Both the position numbers and the translations under genes were made by a program. Below, in pieces: positions 43,372-52,282 of a DNA stretch of 64,000 nt. The notes below the pieces were generated by a model. The model saw only the letters and a list, made by a program, of their open reading frames with translations. It did not search any database and was not told the DNA's origin. The DNA is from an uncultured Actinomycetes bacterium (lineage in GTDB: Bacteria; Actinomycetota; Acidimicrobiia; Acidimicrobiales; RAAP-2), in assembly GCA_903874965.1 (NCBI GenBank), contig CAIQUD010000054.1:1-64000 (forward strand). The letters are read 5' to 3'. Numbering within the stretch: the stretch's first letter is position 1; each line of letters starts with the position of its first letter.

Positions 43372-46300
43372 ATGACCATGCCGCGCAGCCCGTTCCTTGC
43401 TCAACGCCTCTCCATTGATGATTCCCCCTACCTCGCAGCGTTGCGGGAACGAGTCCTCATTTTTGATGGTGCCGTTGGCACCAACTTGCAGTTGCTTGAC
43501 CTGAGCGCGGAGGACTTTGGTGGTGAGCACTTGGCTGGGTGCAATGAACATCTCGTCAAGACTCGACCCGACGTCATCACGACCCTCCACGAGCAGTTCT
43601 TGGACGTTGGTTGCGATGTCATTGAAACCAACACCTTCGGTTCGTTCTCGCTCGTACTGGCCGAATACGACCTTGCTGATCAGGCAGCCTCGCTGACAAG
43701 GACCGCTACTGACCTCGCTCGAGCCGCAGCATCATCATTCTCAACAGCAACGAAGCCCCGATTTGTCGCAGGGTCAATGGGGCCAGGCACAAAGTTCCCG
43801 ACACTTGGACAGATTGCATACGTTGATCTCCGAGCAAGCTACGTCGAGCAAGCCATCGCACTCCTTGAAGGCGGCTCAGACCTCTTCCTCGTCGAAACCA
43901 TGTTCGACCTGCTTGGCGCCAAGGCTGCGATTAATGCCTGCAAGATCGCAATGGAAGAAGTTGGTCGCCGAATCCCGATCCAAGTCCAGGTCACCATTGA
44001 ACTGACTGGTCGCATGCTTCCAGGAACAGAAATCGGCGCGGCGCTGACGGCGATCGAAGCCATGGGTGTTGACGTCATCGGCCTCAACTGCGCAACTGGT
44101 CCGCAGGAGATGGGAGAACCGCTTCGCTATCTTGCCGAGCACTCACGCCTCCCGATTTCTTGCCTTCCGAATGCCGGTCTCCCTTCGGTCGTCAATGGCG
44201 CCATGCACTACGACCTGACGCCTGACCAACTCGCTGAGTATCACCATCAATTCATAACTGAACTCGGTGTTTCTGCCGTTGGGGGTTGCTGCGGCACCAC
44301 GCCAGCGCATCTTGCTGCGGTCGTGGCTCGATGTGGAGGAAGTACGCCACTGCAACGTTCCATTGACCATGAGCCTGCACTGGCATCGATTTACACGTCG
44401 GTTCCATTCGTCCAAGACAGTTCATTCCTCATTGTCGGTGAGCGGACGAACGCCAATGGCTCGAAGAAGTTTCGAGAGGCAATGCTCGACGGCGACTGGG
44501 ACACGACGACCGCAATGGCGAAGAGCCAAGTCGGCGAGGGCTCTCACGTCATTGACGTCTGCGTCGACTACACCGGAGCCGACGGCGTAGCCGACATGGA
44601 AGCCGTTGTCAGCCGATTGGCGACCCAGGCAACGGTTCCAATCATGGTCGACACCACCGAAGCGCCAGTCGCAGCGACGGCACTCCGCTGGCTCGGCGGC
44701 AGAGCAATCCTCAACTCCGTCAACCTTGAGGAAGGGAGCGGCGACGGGACGAGATTGCAGTCCTTTCTGCTGCTCGCCAGAGAATTTGGTGCCGCCGTTG
44801 TTGCCACGTGCATTGATGAGGAAGGTCAAGCTCGAACCGCCGAGTGGAAGCTCCGTTCGGCCCAGGCAATCTACGAGCTTGCCGTCAACGAGTACGGCCT
44901 TGCCCCAGAAGACTTGGTCTTTGACGCACTCGCTCTCCCCCTTTCCACGGGCATGGAAGAGTCCCGACGCGATGGCATTGAAACCATCGAGGGGATTCGC
45001 GCCATCAAGGCGGCGCTTCCTGGAGTGTCGACCATTTTGGGTCTCTCGAATGTCAGTTTCGGGCTGAATCCTGCAGCCCGTCAGGTCCTCAATTCGGTAT
45101 TCCTCCATGAGTGCGTCCAAGCGGGGCTCGATGCAGCGATTGTTCACGCCTCAAAGATTGTGCCGCTCTCGAAAATTGACGAAGAGGCTCGAACCGTGTG
45201 TCTCGACCTCATCTATGACCGCCGCAGCGAAGGCTATGACCCGCTTGCTCGCTTGCTCCAATTGTTCGAAGGCAAGACGGTGGCAAAGGCCGCTTCCACC
45301 TTGAATCTCGATGGTCCGGTCGATGAGCGACTGGCCCAGCGAATCATTGATGGCAACCGTGTTGGCCTTGAGGAAGATCTCGAACTCGCAATTCTCGAAG
45401 GATTCGCTCCCTTGACGATTGTGAACGACGTGCTGCTTGAAGGCATGAAGGTCGTTGGCGAACGCTTTGCCTCCGGCGAGATGCAACTTCCCTTTGTGTT
45501 GTCCTCCGCAGAGACCATGAAGCAAGCGGTCTCCTACCTCGAACCAAAGATGGAGAAGGCCGACCAAGGTGGCAAGGGCACGCTGGTGTTGGCGACCGTC
45601 AAAGGTGACGTCCACGACATTGGCAAGAACTTGGTGGACATCATCTTCACCAACAATGGCTATGAGGTCATCAACCTCGGCATCAAGGTTGGTGTGGCAG
45701 AGATGCTCCAAGCAGTTGAAGAGCATCAAGCTGACGCTCTTGGCATGTCCGGCCTCTTGGTGAAGTCGACGCTCATCATGAAGGAGAACTTGGACGAGAT
45801 GAACAAGCGAGGGCTTGCTCATGTCCCCGTGTTGCTCGGTGGTGCCGCACTCACGAGGACCTACGTCGAGCGCGACCTTAGAACGCTCTATGAAGGAAGG
45901 GTCTTCTATGGTCGAGATGCCTTCGAGGGCTTGCGCGTCATGGATCAACTGCAAGCAATGAAGAAGTCCGGCAATGACGATCCCCTTTTCGGCCGCGAGA
46001 TCTCAGAGAAGAACGTCAACCGCAGATTCCGGACCGGAGAAGAGGCAACTGAAGGTCTCCCCGATCGCGCCCCGAGTGTTGTTGCCGACAATCCCCTCTT
46101 TCCTCCACCATTTTTGGGGAGCCGAGTGGCGAAGGGTATCGCGCTTGACGAAATCGCCAGTTATCTCAACCTCACTGCACTGTTCCGAAATCAATGGGGT
46201 TTTCGACCAGAAGGTGACGAGGATGACGCTGCGTTCAAGGTGCGCGTCTCCGCACTCCTTCGAGAAGAGTTCGCCAAGGCAAAGGCACAAGATCTGCTGA

Positions 46301-46881
46301 TTCCCCAAGTTGCCTATGGCCACTTCCCCGCAAACGCCGATGGTCAGGACTTAATTATTTGGACCGACGACACTCGTTCGAAGGAACAAACGCGTTTCCA
46401 CTTCCCCCGCCAAGGTGCCGATCCTCACCTTTGTATCGCTGACTTCTTCCGATCAACAGCAAGCGGCGACGCCGACTACGCATCATTCATGGTGGTGACG
46501 ATGGGGAGTCGAGTCTCCGAGCGGGCAAAGGAACTGTTCGACGAGAACAAGTATCAGGAGTATCTCTTCCTTCACGGGCTCGGTGTGGAGATGGCCGAAG
46601 CGCTCGCAGAGTTCTGGCACCACCGCATCCGAGAAGAATTGGGATTTGTTGAAGAAGATGGTCCGACGCTCACCGGACTCTTCCGTCAGCAATATCGAGG
46701 TGGTCGCTACTCATGGGGCTACCCGGCGTGCCCGAACTTGGAAGATAACGCCAAGGTGGTCGAACTTCTTGAAGCATCACGAATCGGCGTTGAGGTGTCT
46801 GATGGCTTCCAGCTTCACCCTGAACAAACAACGGACGCCATCATTTGCCATCACCCGCAGTCGAAGTACTTCATCGCCTAA
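43372..46881 (+). CDS. metH: Cobalamin-dependent methionine synthase
   Basis: A 1169-residue multi-domain enzyme. The homocysteine-binding domain begins ILIFDGAVGTNLQLLDL and has the zinc-ligand CATGP and GGCCGTTPAH segments. The pterin-binding domain starts around ERTNANGSKKFREA. The B12 domain has DVHDIGKNL (DxHxxG). A C-terminal activation domain includes YRGGRYSWGYPACPNLEDN. It methylates homocysteine with B12 and methyl-tetrahydrofolate. ATG 43372 is the track start; ATG 43378 is also possible, and TAGCCT at 43363-43368 is very close upstream. No B12 riboswitch fits in the short upstream space. Confidence 0.96.
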   Translation: MTMPRSPFLAQRLSIDDSPYLAALRERVLIFDGAVGTNLQLLDLSAEDFGGEHLAGCNEHLVKTRPDVITTLHEQFLDVGCDVIETNTFGSFSLVLAEYDLADQAASLTRTATDLARAAASSFSTATKPRFVAGSMGPGTKFPTLGQIAYVDLRASYVEQAIALLEGGSDLFLVETMFDLLGAKAAINACKIAMEEVGRRIPIQVQVTIELTGRMLPGTEIGAALTAIEAMGVDVIGLNCATGPQEMGEPLRYLAEHSRLPISCLPNAGLPSVVNGAMHYDLTPDQLAEYHHQFITELGVSAVGGCCGTTPAHLAAVVARCGGSTPLQRSIDHEPALASIYTSVPFVQDSSFLIVGERTNANGSKKFREAMLDGDWDTTTAMAKSQVGEGSHVIDVCVDYTGADGVADMEAVVSRLATQATVPIMVDTTEAPVAATALRWLGGRAILNSVNLEEGSGDGTRLQSFLLLAREFGAAVVATCIDEEGQARTAEWKLRSAQAIYELAVNEYGLAPEDLVFDALALPLSTGMEESRRDGIETIEGIRAIKAALPGVSTILGLSNVSFGLNPAARQVLNSVFLHECVQAGLDAAIVHASKIVPLSKIDEEARTVCLDLIYDRRSEGYDPLARLLQLFEGKTVAKAASTLNLDGPVDERLAQRIIDGNRVGLEEDLELAILEGFAPLTIVNDVLLEGMKVVGERFASGEMQLPFVLSSAETMKQAVSYLEPKMEKADQGGKGTLVLATVKGDVHDIGKNLVDIIFTNNGYEVINLGIKVGVAEMLQAVEEHQADALGMSGLLVKSTLIMKENLDEMNKRGLAHVPVLLGGAALTRTYVERDLRTLYEGRVFYGRDAFEGLRVMDQLQAMKKSGNDDPLFGREISEKNVNRRFRTGEEATEGLPDRAPSVVADNPLFPPPFLGSRVAKGIALDEIASYLNLTALFRNQWGFRPEGDEDDAAFKVRVSALLREEFAKAKAQDLLIPQVAYGHFPANADGQDLIIWTDDTRSKEQTRFHFPRQGADPHLCIADFFRSTASGDADYASFMVVTMGSRVSERAKELFDENKYQEYLFLHGLGVEMAEALAEFWHHRIREELGFVEEDGPTLTGLFRQQYRGGRYSWGYPACPNLEDNAKVVELLEASRIGVEVSDGFQLHPEQTTDAIICHHPQSKYFIA

Positions 46882-46891
46882 CGGCAATGCT

Positions 46892-46923
46892 GTCTGAGGC
46901 TCAGCTCATGAGATTCCTCAGAC
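46892..46923 (+). terminator. Putative terminator after metH
   Basis: An 8-bp perfect stem (GTCTGAGG / CCTCAGAC) with a 16-base loop begins 11 bases after the metH stop. There is no T-tract. Termination is inferred from position. Confidence 0.5.
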
Positions 46924-46945
46924 CTCACGATTCTTGACTTCTCTG

Positions 46946-47317
46946 TCAGCCTGAGGATGTTCCCCGCCGGTTCGGTCGTTTGCCAGTAATGAGCGATCTT
47001 TTGTACTGACGAACGGTCATGCCGCCGGCATCAAGACGCTCGCGACGTCGAACTGCCTCATCCCGCCAAATTGGATGGTGATACCACTCATACGCAGTCG
47101 ATCCACCAAGCGGAACCAGAACCACATGGCACGAAGCCGCCTCGCAATCATGGTCATCACAGACAAGATGCGTGCATCGACGATGATCATGTGGTTCATC
47201 GACGCAGCGATGACCATCATGCCAACGCCCGCCAACAGCTATTCCGAAAAGGAGATATCGGAGCTCTTCGGTCAACCGACCGAGCAATGAACGATGGATG
47301 ATCGGTGGAGCCACCAT
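46946..47317 (-). CDS. Hypothetical His/Cys-rich protein
   Basis: A 123-residue frame five bases downstream of the FAH-family gene, on the same strand, so it may be the last gene of the lpd-lipBA-FAH unit. It is rich in His, Cys and Asp in the middle (HDHRRCTHLVCDDHDCE) and ends in a basic tail with an aromatic EWYHHPIWRDE segment. No family was recognised. Competing frames in the same stretch (47017-47235 minus, 47075-47290 plus) are methionine-rich because of CATG-rich DNA and look less protein-like. The region may also be non-coding. Confidence 0.4.
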   Translation of the reverse strand: MVAPPIIHRSLLGRLTEELRYLLFGIAVGGRWHDGHRCVDEPHDHRRCTHLVCDDHDCEAASCHVVLVPLGGSTAYEWYHHPIWRDEAVRRRERLDAGGMTVRQYKRSLITGKRPNRRGTSSG

Positions 47318-47322
47318 TCGCG

Positions 47323-48156
47323 TTAAGGGGCGACGAAGTTCGTCACCAGCGTTCCTATGCCTTCAATGGTGCTGGTCAGCTGCTTCCCGGGCTTCAAATA
47401 GCGCGGTGGCGTCAGCGCGAAGCCGGCACCCGCGGGGGTCCCAGTGAAGAGCACATCGCCACACTTGAGCGCAAGGTGCTTCGTCACATCAACAAGCAAT
47501 GGAACAACGCCTCGGAGCATCTTCGACGTCCGACTGTGCTGCACGATGACGCCATCAATCGCGCAAGAAAGTTCAAGGTCATCTCGGTTGGAGAGTTCAT
47601 CGGGGGTCACAATCCAAGGACCGATCGGACCAAACCCCGGAGAGGACTTTCCTAAGGAGAATTGACGCCCTGCAGCGAACTGCACCACTCGATCCGAGAG
47701 ATCTTGACCAATCGTCACTCCTGCAACGGCATCCCAGGCTTCATCGGCGGTGAGCTGAAAGGCATCTCTCCCCATCACAATGACGAGTTCCACTTCCCAG
47801 TCAACCGTGGCGGAGGGAAGCGTGACCAGTTCATTGGGGCCAGCAAGCGAGGTCGGGAACTTGGCAAACGTCACTGGCTCGGCTGCGAGTTCAATATCCA
47901 TTTCGGCTGCATGATCGGCGTAGTTCACTCCAATGGCCATTGACTGCGGAGGTGCAGGAACAGGAAGGGTCAACTCTTCCATGGCAAAGACTCGACCAAG
48001 GGGCTTTTCCTGCTCGATGAACGCCTTGACCTCAGGAAGTCGCCGAATGGTCTCCATTGGATCAGCGCTCAGACGCCCGCCCGATGCCTCCTCAAGGTCA
48101 ATCGCTAGGTCCCCAACGAGGACATGGGCGCGATGGTTGAGGGCGGCGAAGCGCAT
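47323..48156 (-). CDS. Fumarylacetoacetate hydrolase (FAH) family protein
   Basis: A 277-residue FAH-superfamily enzyme. The C-terminal domain has the YADHAAEM segment, FAKFPTSLAGPNE, the metal-binding DWEVELVIVMG, and DVLFTGTPAGAGFA. The family covers hydrolases and decarboxylases of 2-oxo acids and acylpyruvates; the substrate is not evident. It overlaps the lipBA stop by one base (TAATG) and probably belongs to that operon. A link to lipoate metabolism is not established. Confidence 0.87.
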   Translation of the reverse strand: MRFAALNHRAHVLVGDLAIDLEEASGGRLSADPMETIRRLPEVKAFIEQEKPLGRVFAMEELTLPVPAPPQSMAIGVNYADHAAEMDIELAAEPVTFAKFPTSLAGPNELVTLPSATVDWEVELVIVMGRDAFQLTADEAWDAVAGVTIGQDLSDRVVQFAAGRQFSLGKSSPGFGPIGPWIVTPDELSNRDDLELSCAIDGVIVQHSRTSKMLRGVVPLLVDVTKHLALKCGDVLFTGTPAGAGFALTPPRYLKPGKQLTSTIEGIGTLVTNFVAP

Positions 48157-49823
48157 TAGCGGGTCTCCTTGAGGACGACGGGAACACTCAGGGTAGTCCC
48201 CTCTCGGACCCTGCTCGCAGCGACGCCGGCGTGATAACTCGAGCGGGTCAACGGCGAAGCCTCGACGTGCTCAAGACCCGCATCCATGCCCACAGCCTTG
48301 AGGTCATCAAATTCCTCCGGAGACCAGTAACGACTCACCGGAAGGTGTTGGGCCGTTGGTCGAAGATATTGACCAATCGTGACAATCGAGACACCAACTG
48401 CCGCCAAATCCGTCAAGGCAAGAGCGACTTCTTCTTGCGTCTCACCAAGTCCAACCATGATGCCGGACTTCGTCACGAGGCCTCGAAGCTTTGCTGCTGC
48501 TAACACCGCAAGGCTGCGCGCGTACCCCGCAGAAGGCCGAACGGCACGTTGAAGGCGTGCCACCGTTTCAACATTGTGGTTGAGCACCTCGGGATGTTCG
48601 TCAAAAATGCGGCGAAGCGAAGGGGGATCTCCCTTGCAGTCGGAAATCAACACTTCAACCGACGTCGAAGGCGATGCCTGCCTGATTGCTCGAATGGTCG
48701 CAGCGATGCCTTCAGCTCCACCATCGTCCAGGTCATCTCTTGCAACGCAGGTGACGACTGCATGAGCAAGGCCGAGTTCAATCACCGCAGTAGCAACACG
48801 GGAAGGCTCACTCGGATCGAGGGGGGCGGGCTTCGCCGTGCCAACTTGGCAGAAACCACACCGCCTTGTGCAGTCAACGCCATTCACCATGAAGGTCGCT
48901 GTTCCTTCAGACCAACACTCAGAGAGATTTGGGCAACCAGCTTCTTCACAGACGGTAATGAGTCGCCCAGCTTGGACGGCCGAACGGGTCGTGCCCACCT
49001 CGGTGCCAAGTCGGACCATCGACCGCAACCACTCTGGCTTCCGCTGTCGCACTGACAGTGCCTCACCGAGCGGAACGCCTGCTTGCGTCAGTCGCTTCAG
49101 CTGCGCCGACAAGTCGCCGCTAATTCCGCTTGCCCCCTCAACAACGGACGCCGAACGTACCTCGAGACCATTTGCGAGAGCGTTTGCCAATGCCTCACCA
49201 AGCAGCTGAGCAACATCTCGAATCGATGCTTCACTGCCGAGAGCTCGCAGCGACGTCACCGGACGTTCGAGACCGCACGGGACAATTGACCCGAATCGGG
49301 AGAGGTCGCAATCGACGTTGAGCGAAACGCCATGCATTGATCGCCGTCGGCCAGACGAATTGCGCACTGACCGGATGCCAACTGCACCAATCTTCGCCGG
49401 GTTGGGACCATCAATGCCTACCCAGATGCCTGGAAACCCCTCGAGGGAGCCAATCTCTCCGACGTCCTGTGATGACGAGAGCAGCTTGCGTATGACTGAC
49501 GCGACCGTCGCTTCAAGAAGGTGGACGTGGTTGGGAGCCGCTCCTGGGTCGTTGCCCAGATCGACGATTGGATAACAGACGACCTGGCCCGGACCGTGCC
49601 AGGTGACGTCACCTCCGCGATCAGTTTTGACGACCTGGGTGTGTTCATCAAGGACGTGACGAGGGTCACCGCTGCGACCAATCGTGATGACCTCGGGATG
49701 CTCAAGAACGAGTACGTAGGGATTCCTCGCGTGCTCGACGAGTCCGCGTTGCAGTTCGACGGCTTCCTCGTAGCCAACCCGCCCGAGGAATCGAAGTTCG
49801 AGAAGATTCGACTCAGTGGACAT
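48156..49823 (-). CDS. lipBA: LipB-LipA fusion: octanoyltransferase plus lipoyl synthase
   Basis: A 555-residue protein joining both steps of lipoate assembly. The N-terminal ~235 residues are LipB: GGDVTWHGPGQVVCYPIVDL, a catalytic lysine in KIGAVGI and catalytic cysteine in IVPCGLE. The C-terminal ~300 residues are LipA: the auxiliary cluster CEEAGCPNLSEC, the radical-SAM CTRRCGFC, and RSSY near the end. LipB moves octanoate from ACP to a lipoyl domain; LipA inserts two sulfurs with two 4Fe-4S clusters. No stop or frameshift separates the parts. It lies directly downstream of lpd, with 11 bases of overlap. Confidence 0.93.
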   Translation of the reverse strand: MSTESNLLELRFLGRVGYEEAVELQRGLVEHARNPYVLVLEHPEVITIGRSGDPRHVLDEHTQVVKTDRGGDVTWHGPGQVVCYPIVDLGNDPGAAPNHVHLLEATVASVIRKLLSSSQDVGEIGSLEGFPGIWVGIDGPNPAKIGAVGIRSVRNSSGRRRSMHGVSLNVDCDLSRFGSIVPCGLERPVTSLRALGSEASIRDVAQLLGEALANALANGLEVRSASVVEGASGISGDLSAQLKRLTQAGVPLGEALSVRQRKPEWLRSMVRLGTEVGTTRSAVQAGRLITVCEEAGCPNLSECWSEGTATFMVNGVDCTRRCGFCQVGTAKPAPLDPSEPSRVATAVIELGLAHAVVTCVARDDLDDGGAEGIAATIRAIRQASPSTSVEVLISDCKGDPPSLRRIFDEHPEVLNHNVETVARLQRAVRPSAGYARSLAVLAAAKLRGLVTKSGIMVGLGETQEEVALALTDLAAVGVSIVTIGQYLRPTAQHLPVSRYWSPEEFDDLKAVGMDAGLEHVEASPLTRSSYHAGVAASRVREGTTLSVPVVLKETR

Positions 49824-51231
49824 GAAGGCCGCGACCAGTAAGCGCTAGGAGAGTCTCGCCATAGGTCTCCGACAGCGAAGGATGAGGCGCCAAGAAGGTA
49901 TCGAGGTCGTTCACGTTAAGGCCGAGATTGACGGCGAGCGACGGACCGCTCAATTGCTCGGTCGCCCAAGGGCCAACGAGATGCACGCCGAGGACTCGAC
50001 CTGCTCGACCGTCTTCGTTGGTTGTGCAGATGACCTTGGCAAAGCCCTCGGACTCTCCCATGATTTGCGCTCGGCTGTTCCCACCAATCGGGTCCTTCTT
50101 GACCGTGACCGAAATGCCTCGATCTTGAGCCTGGGCCTCGGTGAGCCCAAGGTAGGCAATCTCAGGATGACAGTAGATGGCCCAAGGAATGGCGTCATAG
50201 TTAACCGGCGGCAAGGGTGTGCCAGCAAGCGAACCAACTGCCACGAGGGCCTCGGCAAATCCAACGTGTGCCAACTGCGGACGGCCGGCTACGACATCGC
50301 CAACCGCGTAGACACCCGGCAGCGACGTCCGCTGTTGGTCATCAACAATGATCGCCCCCTGGTCATCCATTTCGAGCTCTGTTGTTGGTCCAAAGAGTTC
50401 CGTCGTGAGCGGTGCCCTGCCGACCGAGACCACGACGAGATCAACATGCACCGTTGACCCGTCGCCAAGTTTCAGAATCGTTTCCCCGTTGGTGCCTCGT
50501 TCGTGACCAGCAACCATGGAATCCACGCGAACGGTAATGCCGCGCTTCGTGAAGGAGCGGGTGATCAAGCGACTGACATCAACATCGCAGCCTGCGAGAA
50601 GGCGCGGCAGTCCTTCAAAGATCGTGACCGTCGCACCAAGATCAGCAAGCAGCGACGCAAACTCACAACCAATTGCGCCACCACCAACAATGGCAACTCG
50701 AGCGGGAATCTCCTTCAGGTTGAGAAACCCATCACTATTCACAATGTGCACGTCATCAACAGGGAGTGCAGCAAGGGACCTCGGCGTGCTTCCTGGAGCC
50801 AGGATGACGGACGCTGAGGAAAGTTGGCGCGTGCCATTGGTGGACGTCACTTCGACGAAGCCCGGTCCGAGGAGCCTCCCGTGGCCTTCAATGATGGCTA
50901 CCTTGCGCGTTCGGAGCAACTTCGCGAGTCCCGTCGCGATCCCGTCAACGAGCGAGCACTTCGCCAGTTGCGTGGTCTCGAACTCAATCGAGACATCGGT
51001 CACCTTGATGCCAAATCGAGCCGCATCGCCAATGCTTCGAACGACCGACGCGGCTTCTAGAAAGTGTTTGGCCGGAATACACCCTCGGTGAAGACAGGTG
51101 CCGCCAAGGTCGGCCGCTTCGATGAGCGCAACGGACTTTCCCGCACTCGATGCCGCCAAGGCCGCCCCGTAGCCAGCAGGTCCACCGCCAATGACCACGA
51201 CGTCGAAGTTGGCGGGGGCGGTTTCAGTCAC
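49813..51231 (-). CDS. lpd: Dihydrolipoyl dehydrogenase (E3)
   Basis: A 472-residue FAD disulfide reductase. It has the FAD motif VVIGGGPAGYGAALAA, redox-active GGTCLHRGCIPAK, a second Rossmann motif GGGAIGCEFASLLADLG, AVGDVVAGRPQLAHVG and the C-terminal HPSLSET histidine-glutamate pair. It reoxidises lipoyl groups of 2-oxoacid dehydrogenase complexes, a direct functional link to the downstream lipBA. GTG 51231 lies six bases after TAGGCT, a hexamer that includes the TAG stop of rnhA. Confidence 0.95.
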   Translation of the reverse strand: MTETAPANFDVVVIGGGPAGYGAALAASSAGKSVALIEAADLGGTCLHRGCIPAKHFLEAASVVRSIGDAARFGIKVTDVSIEFETTQLAKCSLVDGIATGLAKLLRTRKVAIIEGHGRLLGPGFVEVTSTNGTRQLSSASVILAPGSTPRSLAALPVDDVHIVNSDGFLNLKEIPARVAIVGGGAIGCEFASLLADLGATVTIFEGLPRLLAGCDVDVSRLITRSFTKRGITVRVDSMVAGHERGTNGETILKLGDGSTVHVDLVVVSVGRAPLTTELFGPTTELEMDDQGAIIVDDQQRTSLPGVYAVGDVVAGRPQLAHVGFAEALVAVGSLAGTPLPPVNYDAIPWAIYCHPEIAYLGLTEAQAQDRGISVTVKKDPIGGNSRAQIMGESEGFAKVICTTNEDGRAGRVLGVHLVGPWATEQLSGPSLAVNLGLNVNDLDTFLAPHPSLSETYGETLLALTGRGLHVH

Positions 51232-51237
51232 CCCACC

Positions 51238-51243
51238 AGCCTA
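51238..51243 (-). promoter_or_regulatory. -10 element for lpd (leaderless), formed partly by the rnhA stop codon
   Basis: Minus-strand TAGGCT, then six bases GGTGGG, then the lpd GTG. The TAG of this hexamer is the rnhA stop codon. Confidence 0.58.
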
Positions 51244-51726
51244 GAGAGGCTTTGGATGTTTAGAACTCGTTCCGATTCCGCGTGCTGCTGCGGAGGTTGC
51301 CAACTCATCAACGACGTCATTCCAGCGATCGCCGGAGTGTCCTTTCACCCAACGCCATTCAATGGAGTGGCCTCCATAGAGGGCGACTTCAAAGAGCTGC
51401 TCCCAAAGGTCCCGGTTTGCCACCGGTTGCTTTTGGCTGTTCTTCCAACCGCGCCGAATCCATCCTTCGTGCCAACGATCTTGGAAGCACTTGACGACGT
51501 AGGTGGAATCAGAAACGACGGTGACTCCTGCCTTTGCTTCTGGGGTCCCAGCAAGGTGAACAAGTGCCTCAAGTGCCGCTTGGATTTCCATCCGCTGATT
51601 GGTGGTGTGCTCTGCAGCCCCACTTGCGTAGGGGCCATCTGGCACTGCCCAAGCCCAGCCTCCTCGACCCGGATTCCCAAGGCAGGAACCGTCGGTGTAG
51701 ACGATCAAACGACCTGTGTCGGTCAT
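51241..51726 (-). CDS. rnhA: Ribonuclease HI
   Basis: A 161-residue RNase HI with the four acidic catalytic residues in YTDGSCLGNPG, MEIQAALEAL, VSDSTYVV and NDVVDELA, and the basic protrusion WKNSQKQPVANRDLW. It degrades RNA in RNA-DNA hybrids. Its ATG overlaps the Rrf2 stop as ATGA, so it is coupled to the regulator gene upstream. Confidence 0.95.
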   Translation of the reverse strand: MTDTGRLIVYTDGSCLGNPGRGGWAWAVPDGPYASGAAEHTTNQRMEIQAALEALVHLAGTPEAKAGVTVVSDSTYVVKCFQDRWHEGWIRRGWKNSQKQPVANRDLWEQLFEVALYGGHSIEWRWVKGHSGDRWNDVVDELATSAAARGIGTSSKHPKPL

Positions 51727-52181
51727 GCTCGGATCGAGATCCAGGCCTGGGGGTCCTTGGTGAGGTCCGTCACCGCACCTGGAAGTTGACCGGTCGCGAT
51801 TTGTTCAAGCGTGACATGGTCGAGAACCTGTCGGAGCGCCGCCCGGGCCGCAACCCATACCTCTTGCAGGTGAACCGCAGCATCGGAGTAACTCACCTGC
51901 TCAGGGCGGTCACCTCGAACACCCGCCAGCGGACCATCGAGTGACCGCATGATTTCGGCCAACAAAATTTCTGACGATGGCCTGGCGAGTCGGTAACCAC
52001 CTGAAACCCCTCGTTGGCTTGCGACGAGTTCCGCTCGGCGTAGATCGGTCATGATCGCTCCGAGAAACCGGCTCGGAAGCTCTTGAGCTTTCGCAATTTC
52101 ATCAGTAGTGAGCGGTCGGTCTGCGGTTGCAAGAACGAGCATCGCCCGCACGCCGTATTCGACCTTTGCCGCGATCTGCAT
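51723..52181 (-). CDS. Rrf2-family transcriptional regulator
   Basis: A 152-residue winged-helix protein: MQIAAKVEYGVRAMLVLA, LTTDEIAKAQELPSRFLGAIMTDLRRAELVASQRGVSGGYRLAR is the standard Rrf2 HTH and wing. Unlike IscR or NsrR it has no cysteines, so it cannot hold an Fe-S cluster by the usual ligands. Target genes are unknown; an inverted repeat lies between it and the divergent thiE. The minus-strand CAGACT six bases before its ATG may serve as a weak -10. Confidence 0.9.
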   Translation of the reverse strand: MQIAAKVEYGVRAMLVLATADRPLTTDEIAKAQELPSRFLGAIMTDLRRAELVASQRGVSGGYRLARPSSEILLAEIMRSLDGPLAGVRGDRPEQVSYSDAAVHLQEVWVAARAALRQVLDHVTLEQIATGQLPGAVTDLTKDPQAWISIRA

Positions 52182-52262
52182 GCTTGCAGTCTGCCCTACT
52201 TCTCCATGATTCCGCCAGCATCACTAATTTCGAGTGAAACGCTCGAAAAAACCGAGCCGCAA

Positions 52263-52277
52263 ATTGTCGGCGACAAT
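52263..52277. promoter_or_regulatory. Inverted repeat ATTGTC-N3-GACAAT upstream of thiE
   Basis: A perfect 6-3-6 inverted repeat ends five bases before the thiE ATG. Its right half, GACAAT, is also in the position of a -10 element. It could be an operator for the divergent Rrf2 protein or another regulator. Confidence 0.45.
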
Positions 52278-52282
52278 GGAGC

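Noticed and set aside
45151-45954. 267-codon minus-strand ORF
   Set aside because: It is antisense to the metH B12 domain and shows no family features.
52182-52282. TPP riboswitch before thiE
   Set aside because: The space is only about 100 bases and neither the CTGAGA nor the ACCTGA core segment is present.
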